A DNA stretch of 64,000 bases from Ascaris suum (Eukaryota; Nematoda; Chromadorea; Rhabditida; Ascarididae). Under the pieces are notes generated by a model. It worked only from the letters and a program-made list of their open reading frames with translations. It had not been told where the DNA came from and searched no databases. Positions 25,204 through 41,700 of this stretch are shown one piece after another (the first letter of the stretch is position 1; every line of letters begins with the position of its first letter). Location: the NCBI GenBank assembly GCA_013433145.1, contig JACCHR010000033.1, forward strand, positions 1 through 64,000, given 5' to 3'. Position numbers and translations under genes: made by a program.

Positions 25204-26229
25204 AAATATCCACGACTATATAAGTACTTCAGAAATACTTTTAAGCGTATAATTACTCTATTACACTCTCTGCCATATAAATAATGAAACGAAAATAAAT
25301 AGGAGCGTTATATTTCAGGCGATACGGTCCATTAATTTCGTTTTCACATGCCACCTCTCTCAATTCCGTTATATAAAGTAAATCTCAATTAATTTTGAAT
25401 ATTAATGAAGAAATTATTTGTTGAAAATGCGTTTTATAAGACCGAAAAATCATTGAGGACTTTTACACGAATTTAAGTGAGATGAAACAGAACAAGGTAG
25501 TTTTAATTACTGTAACGATGATGGGCCTTAACCTTGTGTTCAAGTGGATACGGTATGCGTTTAGAGTTGAACCACATAGAAATAAAACAGCCTAGTAAAA
25601 ATAAACATGGATCAAGAGTTATATTATTCCCATTCATATATATAAAACATTAGTTACGAATATAGGCACATAAACCTAGCAAACCCATTCAAAATCCGAA
25701 CCTCACCTGCACTGACTATAAAAGATATAAAAGTGGGAGTTTGACCTAGGCTAGAGTCACAGTCCAAGAAGCGTTATAAAACTCGAAGTTGAAAAATGCA
25801 AAATGCCGCACTAAACAATGCAGAATATGCAATAAACCATAAGAAATGGGTAAATAAATAATGCACAAGAGGGCAATAAATAATAAAATAAATAGTACAT
25901 AGCAATTTAAAACTAAACAGATGAGCAATATCCGAAAGAATATCGTTTAAAAAAAAAATTAAGAACGTCATTAACATTTTCCTGTCAGGTATGATTTTTT
26001 GAGCAATAAGTTTCGTTGGTCGTTAAATATAATGAACTCTACGCTAGTTAACGCCCACTTTTCTAAGACGAAGAAGCCAAGATGAGATTGGTAAGTGAAG
26101 AGTTAAAAGAAGAGAGAAATAGATAGCAACATTCAATTTATACTGTTAGACTAACATTTTTCAAAAAATCCCATCAAAAAAAAAAATGAAAAACATAAAA
26201 GAATCGCAAATATAATGCGAGAAATAAAA
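24719..26229. other. Intergenic; no gene recognised
   Basis: AT-rich, with an (AAAT)n run at about 25137-25204. Nothing else supported. Confidence 0.5.
25137..25204 (+). repeat. (AAAT)n microsatellite
   Basis: TAAATAAATAAATA tetramers, imperfect at the left end. Confidence 0.9.
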
Positions 26230-26720
26230 AGCACTGCTGCGGTCGGTTCATAGCGTCCACCAAACGGCCACCACTGCTACTGCTGCTTCAAACCGCACTC
26301 GCATTCCTTTTTGCATAGCTCGCGCTAAGCGTGTGTTGCGTACGTGTCGCGCATGCGATTGCTGCCAACAAGAAACCGCGCATAATGGTGAACGCAAAAA
26401 TACGCGTACGCGCTTTTATAACAACGCTAGCGAAGAGCGAAATATTAAACGAAGGGGGGGGGGGGGAGAGTGGGCTAACGAGGCCGTTGAGGCCAAGCTG
26501 GCCAAGTGACGCAAAAAAAACATCCAACGCTATGTGCCAACCGGTTGGTCAGAAAACCTTACGGCTCAGGCAATGCGACATAGTGATCGAGAAAAAGGCG
26601 CCACGCGACGCAATGCTTTCAGTATTTGCCTTGCGCAAATCGATGACGAGCGAATAGCTGAGCGATGTTATGCGGTTGCCCGGATGGACAGATGAGCCGA
26701 TCCGCATGTCGCATATAATC
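26230..26720. promoter_or_regulatory. CpG-rich, GC-rich block in AT-rich intergenic DNA
   Basis: Composition changes abruptly: many CGCG, GCGC, TACGCG and ACGCGTACGCG words, a G run at about 26454-26467, and few long A/T runs. Such a block is a candidate promoter, upstream regulatory region or unrecognised exon set. Open frames run on both strands (26331-26657 plus, 26288-26527 minus) but neither resembles a known family. A second short CpG-rich patch follows the adjoining TA array (about 26955-27005). Function is inferred from composition only. Confidence 0.3.
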
Positions 26721-26765
26721 AATCCACCTTCCCTGTCCTCCGTTTCATCTTTGTTTAAAGAAGAA

Positions 26766-30533
<3,768 letters not shown>

Positions 30534-30866
30534 AATAACAAAGTTTACTAGTCCCTCTCTTTCGCCTAGTAATGCTTTTACTAGTCTCGACGTATAAACC
30601 AAACGCATCACCACAATAATCATGATATTCATATAGTAATCGTGATATTCATATATACATTTTTTAAATTTTTTAGTGAAAAAGCATTACTAGGCGAAAG
30701 AGAGGGAAGAGGCAAACAATGAGAGAAAGAGAGAGAGGAAGAGAGAGGGGGAGATAGAGAATTACAAAGAGGAGTAATTACTTACAAATTTAAAAGAAAT
30801 AACAAAGTTTACTAGTCTCAACGTATAAACCAAACGCATCACCACAATAATCATGATAGTCATATA
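30534..30866. repeat. Nested direct and inverted repeat
   Basis: A 56-bp unit (ACTAGTCTCRACGTATAAAC...) occurs at 30581-30636 and 30811-30866 with two differences, and its left shoulder AAATAACAAAGTTTACTAGT occurs at 30534-30553 and about 30797-30816. In the first copy shoulder and unit are separated by a 27-base insert (30554-30580) flanked by ACTAGT on both sides. That insert is the exact reverse complement of 30680-30706. A GA-rich tract (about 30707-30760) follows. Confidence 0.9.
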
Positions 30867-34140
<3,274 letters not shown>

Positions 34141-34560
34141 GAGGGATTTGGAGGGCCGGGAGTGGTCTAGATTTGGAAAGGGGGGTGGTCTGGATTTGGA
34201 AGGCGGGGATGGCCTAGGTTTAACTCTAGATTTGAGAGAGGGGATTGATCTAGATTTGGAGGATGGGAGTGGGATTTGGGAGGGGAGGGGTGACCTATAT
34301 TTGAGAGGAGGGGAGTAATCTAGATTTGGAAGCCGGGGGCGGTCTAGATTTGGAAGGCGGAGTAGTCTGGAGTTGGAAGGCGGGGAAGGTCTAGGTTTGG
34401 CTCCAGATTCGAGAGGACGGGAGTGATCTAGATTTGGGAGGTGGGGAGTGGTCTAGATTTGGAAGATGGGGTAGTCTAGGTTTGGCTCTAGATTTGGAAG
34501 GATGAGAGTGGGATTTGGGAGGACAGAAGTGGTCTAGACTTGGGAAGAGGGGAGTGATCA
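34141..34560 (+). repeat. Degenerate G-rich minisatellite
   Basis: About 15-18 imperfect copies of a 20-30 bp unit of the form GGTCTAGATTTGGAAGGNGGGG, with variants GATCTAGATTTGAGAGG and GTCTAGGTTTGGCTCTAG. Strand asymmetry is strong (G on plus, C on minus). Regular GGGG/GGGAGG clusters make G-quadruplexes plausible. The minus-strand open frame at 34391-34615 is a translation of the repeat. Confidence 0.93.
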
Positions 34561-35684
34561 AATAAAACTGTTTTACAATAATAGCAATTAAACCATTAGG
34601 CATTCGGCTATACATTGAAATTAATCGAAATAACCTATATAGTAGAAAAATGCAAGAACTGTGATTGAAGTAAAGGATATTACTGCAAATGAAAAAAAAA
34701 CATCGCAGAAACGAATGAAATCAACAACGAACGAATGATGAGAAAAAAGAAAGAAAGAAAACCAGTCAGCAAACTATTAGATGCAAATATAGTCTATCAA
34801 TATGCAAAATAGATCACAATAAATTCTTTTAGTTGCATTACGATCGACACTTGCAATTTTGCAATATTGATTAGTAATTTGCAATTTTATAATATTGTTG
34901 AGCAATCTGCAATTCTGCAATATTGCTGCTTTACTCTCAAAACAATCCTATCAATTTGTGATGGTCATTAAATCGTATAAATTAATTTAATGAGCTAAAA
35001 AATCAACCCGTTTCATTCTTTAGTCTACTAAATTCAAATCAGAGATCGAATATCTTCGATCGATCGGACAATGAAGACCGCCATTGGCTGTATTATTCTA
35101 CTGCTATCCTTTCGGTATCACTGGCTACCTCTTTGACTATTCGAAAATATTAAAGACTGCTCAAGAATATGCGCAATCTTTATTCGTAAAATTATTATTG
35201 CCACTTTATTTTTTTCCTGCAGAATATCATGAAATTAGCTATTGCAATCACTTGGAGATAAACTTGCTTTAACTTATCTATTAGCCGATTAAAATTCAGA
35301 AACTAAAGATACTTTTAATGTGGAAGTGGTTATGTGTAACAATTAAATGAGGGTTTTATCCATAACAATAAACGACGTTGTAGATCGAAGTTCTTCGAAA
35401 TACCAATGGCAGTATTGCAAAATTTTTCTGAAGGTGTAAAAAAATTACAAGAAACTAATAGCGTACAAAAAAATTCGCGAACTTCAAAATAAATTAGCGA
35501 GGAAAAATACACAAAAATAAATAAACAATTGAGAAAGTTTTCCCATGTGAAAGCCATTCATATATAAAAAGTACCTCAAAAATGGACAAGTTGGACAAAA
35601 TTGACAAGTTGGACAGGCGGCAGTAATGGAGCCCCCCCTCCCCCCCAAAAAATTCACATACAAACCAACACGACAACAGACATG
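34561..35684. other. Downstream of the receptor's last recognised exon
   Basis: If the receptor has further 3' exons (helices 11-12) they should be here or further left; no AF-2-like core (LxxEL/F) was found on the minus strand. TTGGACAAAATTGACAAGT-like short repeats occur at about 35588-35615, and a C run at about 35632-35646. Confidence 0.5.
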
Positions 35685-35795
35685 TCATTTCATTATGTCT
35701 GTCAATTTAAACAGTACTTTACTAAGTGCATGCTGGTTAGTTTCGTTTCGCAATATGATTTGTGTCTGCAGACATCGTACGACTTCGGTCGCCAC
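35685..35795 (-). CDS. Receptor exon: helices 9-10, ends at an in-frame stop
   Basis: GTCTTCAG acceptor. Encodes [20 protein letters not shown] and [16 protein letters not shown] then TGA (35685-35687). The [11 protein letters not shown] block is helix 10 of the LBD. Receptors normally continue through helix 11 to the AF-2 helix 12, so either the protein is naturally truncated or a one-base error creates the stop. Confidence 0.75.
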   Translation of the reverse strand: MATEVVRCLQTQIILRNETNQHALSKVLFKLTDIMK

Positions 35796-38700
35796 CTGAA
35801 GACGCTTCTTTGAATCACTTATAGTTGCATATCATAGTAAAACTAAGAAACATTTACCCACCGTGTTTACTTTAGCATTGCCCATAAAGGAACGGTATTG
35901 AAAAATGAGAAGCCTTCTCTCAAATAAATCACTTCGTCGATGGGGATTTTTTCTCAGAAATCAACCAATAACTACCAATTTAAAGAGTGTTAAAATCGCA
36001 TTTGCTGCTTTATATTTTAAAATCAAATAATTTATGATTTGCAAAAAAATATTATTTATATTTTCATCTAAAGAAGCAATAAAACGAGCACAATATAAGT
36101 CGCAAATTTGTTCACATTTTCTTCAACAGCAACTCTTTCTTATAGATACAAGCTCCTCGCTTAAGAAACTATGAAAATAAAAGCCTTGTGCTTCTATTAA
36201 AGTAAACATAGTCGAGAAGTTTTGATTTTGACAAGTTATGCTTGAATTTTTTTATGCTATTGATCTCAAATATTTGGAAATTTCATTTCATATCACAACA
36301 TTGTTCCGGAACTTACTAGCATGCCCCCCCCCCCCCATATCATATATCTTCCAAATTGCAACAATATTCGCCAATTAAAGACGAGTTCTATGACTGCAAT
36401 TGCTTTGAAAAACTCCAGGTACGGTAATAAGACATAAAAAATTGCGAAAATAATCTGTCATTGCACTTGAAGATGGTCTGAAGATCTGAAAATTCGGTGG
36501 CTTAAAAGATGCCCCTTCTCCCTTCACCTGGTTCTCTCTCGTCCTTCTGTCCTCCGCTTCACCCCCCCCCCCCCCACATCATCCCTCTCCAGCGTTACTT
36601 CCCATAAATCGCAATAGTTCAGATCCCCTTCGCTCTCCCTCCACTTCCAGCTCAATCAGTTCTCACCACTATTATCGAATAAACATACCTCATCAGTGGA
36701 TGACTCCTGAGTAAGAGCAGGGCAACAAGGTTGTGCGATACAAACAGCCATAAGAATAGCCATCTCCTCCTCGTGTATCACCTCAGCAATACCATTCCTG
36801 AATCGTTCGATATCGATCGATCGATTACCAATCAGATCGATGCATTTATCATCAGTAAATGCAGCTCGTACTGTCTTTAAAAAAAGCTCATAAATTTACT
36901 TGAAAACAATTTTTCAGCGGTCGAATTTTTTAATAAAAAAATAACAAATTGTAAAATATAAGAGAACGAATATCTCTTCAAAGAATAAAAGGCAAACTTA
37001 TTGAAAGCGCAAAGAATAGAGAATTGTTGCTATCCTATATTTTGAAATAACAAAATTGGACTGGAATAAATATCCAAAAACACATAGCCAATGGGACGGG
37101 AGTGAAAAAAAAAACTCCTGGACTTATAATTTCCTATAGAGTTACCCGCAGGACGGTATAAACACATGGAGTGTGTAAGAACAATGCGTTTTCGCATTTA
37201 TGCCACTATAACGCTACTTTTAGAGTATTTTGATACCGTCTCATTAGACTCCTTTATGTCCACTGCCCATGCATCTTTCAGAGGTAATGAAGATGACAGG
37301 AAAATTTTTGTGGCTCGATACTCAGTTGCTTTGGCAGGAATTTCGTCAAAGAAGCATCCGATATGTTGTGGTCATCTCGTCTCATAAAATGCCACAAGGA
37401 TATATCGAAATAAAGAAAAACCCGATGTTTATACGATGCGGTGAAAACATGCTCAATTGCAAGCAATATAACGCTTACAGTTTTGAACCATCATATTATA
37501 AGGTTGTGTAGTTTTATGCAAATTTTAAACATCATCTAAGCATATGTGTAAATATATATTCTATAACAGTTAAATCTACATATATCTAAGATAATTAGGC
37601 CTTTTTTATTAAGTAACAAGTGTTATTAAACGTGAATATCATACTTCTTTGTTTATAGGATCGAGTATTTACATTGCTCGTAGCTTTCCAAAAACCTAAA
37701 TATGGTGCAGGCATAGTTTTTATAAAAGAAGGGAACGTAAAGAAGCTATTTCATTCGCGAACTTCAAAATAGCGGTATATCGATGAAAATAAAAATGAAA
37801 AATTATAATATAACATCTAATATAGAGTGTCTTATATCTGAAATGGGAATTGAAATATTGTGACACCTATAACTATTAAAAATCTATTTCTTATATGCAT
37901 GAGTACTACAAGTCGAAGAGGGTCTCTAAATAAAGAGAAATACGGTATACGAGAAGTCAAGATTATTATAATTGAGTGAAGCTTACCAAAAGGCCTTTGA
38001 AACCATTTGAAATTAATTTCTTTTTATCGAGAACGTCAATTCTTTCGAATGCGGGAATACCATCGATGAAATGATTGATCCGTAAGATGGCATCTTTAGT
38101 GCTTTCGAGTTGTGTTCCCGACGGAAATGCCTTTTTATATGATTCAACAATCGCCTTTAATAACTCCATAATATTACGTGTTTCATCCAATTCTTTTTCC
38201 CTGAAAATAAAACCATAACTGAGTTGCTATTTAAAAAAAAGCAATATTGCTAGTAAATAATAATAAATAAATAATCAAAAAAAAAACAAATATCAATAAT
38301 AAAAAAGAGATTCTCAATGCGGGAGATTATTAAATGCACTTCATTTCCGGAAATTAGAAAAACGTAGATGATGCATGCGCACGAGTTAGGGTTTTCTTGT
38401 GCAGTTTTTTTTTCCACTTATCTAAATTATTTACCTTTAAAGTAAATAAAATACCCTTGATTCCTATGTTTTTTTAATCAATGCAAAAGTATGCACTAAA
38501 AAATTATCGATATCGTTGCTTAAAAATTGGACGCAGTTAATAAAAGAGTTCATTTATACACGTATAATCACTTATGAAAACAATGTTTTCAGTTCCGATA
38601 TTATAAGACACTAGTACGCATAAAGCAGCGATGCTATTCCAATGAGAGACAAACAATCAAGGCTGGTCACTCTCTGAACCACTAGGTTTGTGGTTAATGG

Positions 38701-41700
38701 TCGTTTTCATTATGGTTGTGGTCGCTGGTCATTTTCATCGTTTTCCTTACGATAAACTAAATAATTACTTCAATGGGCGAATAGGCCAATGATAAAATTT
38801 ACGATTCAACCGAACTGGGTTTTTCTAAGTTTTATATGTTATCTATATAATCTAATTTGCTCGAATTTTACTGGATAATGAACTTATATAATCTAGCCAC
38901 TTCATGAATGTAAAGCTAACTGATGAGAAAGCTTGAATTATATTAGCTGACGATCGATTTTCATAAGAAATTTAGCGCAAGTGTGTGCGTAACGAGCAAT
39001 GGAATAAATTGACAAACCTGGTCTCGTCTTTAGCTTTTCGTTTCCGATTCCGATCTTGCCTCACCGATTCTTTGCTCATACCGGCTTTCAAGCATTTCTC
39101 AAAACGACAACTTTGACATCGATTTCGACTAATTCGATCCACTTTACATGCCTTATCTTTGTGACATGAATATTCCATATTTCTTTGTACAGTTCGTCGA
39201 AAAAATCCCTAAAATTTCTCAACTATTTTATCATTTTATTCAATAATTTTCTCAAAATACTACTAAATAAAACTTCAACGGTGTTATGCTGATGAGGTTT
39301 CACAAAATATTCCTACTAAATACGCAAAATTTCAAACAACGGATTATTGACGGAATTTTTTTTCAATGTAATACTATAAAATACTTGAGAAAAATTCACA
39401 AAAATTTTCGTCGATAATTAACTGTTATAATTAATTATTTTGTTTTATATCTGTTGGTTGTCGTTATCGAGTCAGACTTCCTGTCTCATGTATTGCCAAA
39501 GGCTAATTTTGAATTTAAAAGATCTTATAAACGTATCATTTCCTCGACGATTATCATCGAAATCGATGCCTACTTTCTATTACATGAGAATAGGCTGGGA
39601 AATGTTTTATTATCAATAGCAAAAAATAATGCCATAAGATATGCCATAAGGATAAAAGAATCTATTAGAGATGTGGCTCCTCGACAACAAATATCGCGAG
39701 CGCCCTTCTCTCAGCGAATTGGCCTACATCACCGATCTATATCACTATGCACCTATATTGCTTATCAAAGGCGTATGAAATCAAATAACGCCGTTCAAAA
39801 CCATCACTTAAAAATGGATAGAGATGCTAGTATAACGTTCTTAAGGGTGTCATATTTTCGAAATGCTAAACCTTTTTCTATACAAAGTTTCTTTAATATA
39901 TATTGTGGTTGAATATTTGGGGTAAAGAAAAACGATTAAAAAATGAGAGCTCTGAATTTATTGTTGTATAAAATTTCCCCACATATATGTGTACTTTTCA
40001 ACGATGCAAATATTTTAGCGTCCTAAAAATTAAAAATGAAAAAAAAACAATTGAAATATTGGAAGAAAACCGGAAATGTCTCTCCACTTACCTTACAACC
40101 TTCACAACTCATTACTCCATAATGAAAGCCGGATGCTTTATCGTTACAAACAACACAAAGCTCTCGAGTATTCGACATTGTCGTTGGAAGAGTTGTTGAT
40201 AACGATGCGCCACCATGCGATGAGGGATAAAGATCATAGCCGGACGACGCTTCTCCATAAAGCATTTGCAAACGTGCAGCTCAGCTGCTGCTGCACTTGG
40301 TCCTGTTGCATTTGCATACGAACATCCTAAAAGAGTATTTAAGTTCATAATAAATTTTGAAAGAATTAAATAATTTAATGAGAAATCGTCAAGAATGTAA
40401 TTGAAAATATACAATGTGATATACCATTTTCGAGGAAACCTCATATGACACTAATAAAGCAATGCTGCATAAATAAGCTATAGTTATTGCATGAACAATT
40501 GTAAGCGAACAATAAGACATCAAAATTTGATGGCAATTTTAGAGGATGGTCTTTTCTGTGGTGAAGTGAATTCTACGTTGCCAAAACCAATAAATAATTT
40601 TTTGTTTTATTTTTTTAATTTCTCTCTTTAAAATTTTTTAAATGATTTCCCTATCCGATAGATTGATTATCCTAAAGTGTTTTTCAAAAAAATATAATTC
40701 ATTTTTTGCCATTATTCATTCAAAAATTGCCCAATTTTTTACACATACTGACGTTGAAAATTGTATCATAGAAATGAAAAAAAACAATTCCCTTAAAAGC
40801 CAAATGATCGTGCACTCGCACTCCAGCTGCGATATATTTTCACTACTAACTTGAAGATTTTCAAAAACAATTTCCGGAAATTCTTCATTTTTGAATTTTT
40901 GAATAAAAAATTGACACAAACTCGAAAAAAAAACTCTGTGAAAATTTTTTAGGATTTCAAGAGAAATTCTTCAATTATGGAAAATATTGCCTACATTATG
41001 AAAATAAAAATCTCTAAAAATTATCACCATAAGTGATGATCGTTATTCGTTCGAATGACGAATTTCATTTTTTTTCGAAATTAATTTCTCTAATTTCGGA
41101 AGAAATATTTTAAAAATTTCTCGTTTTTTTTTCCCCCCCCCCCCCAGAAATTGCGAAATATGAGAAATTACGAAATTTTTTTTTTTTCATTGCGATAGTA
41201 AATGTCAAAGTTGATTATTTTGTCCAGCAAATCGAAAGAAGCAATCAATGATGCTCGACCGACCTTGCAATAAAATGCTATCTCAAATCGACGAAATTTA
41301 AATATAAACTGCAAAAATTTTGAATCTTTTCTATGATTGTTGTTAGTTGATACGACAAAAATTGTTGCGATTCATACGAATTTGCCATTCTTTGATAAAT
41401 TTCTCCAACGAAAACAATTCTCAAAACTTCTTCTCCTATGAAATTGTTCGTTGATTCTAGCCAATTCTAATGAAATCGCTCTTAGTCATATCATCTCCTC
41501 TATGTGGCAAATTGACCGACGATTTTTTTTGGTCATTCCTCTTTCTTTCAGAAACTAGATTATTTCTCAATGGAATTTTTTTTCTTTTTTGCACAAGAAA
41601 TGTTTTTCCCGTAATACGTTAAAATTTACCCTTCACTCTTTTGAAGAATGCAAAGAAAGAAAAAAAATTAATCATATTATGCTGTTAACTTACAAAGATC

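Noticed and set aside
34391..34615. Pro/Ser-rich minus-strand open frame
   Set aside because: Translation of the G-rich minisatellite.
39454..39912. 152-codon plus-strand open frame in a receptor intron
   Set aside because: No motif, no family resemblance and no splice or expression logic; open frames of this size can occur by chance in 64 kb on two strands.
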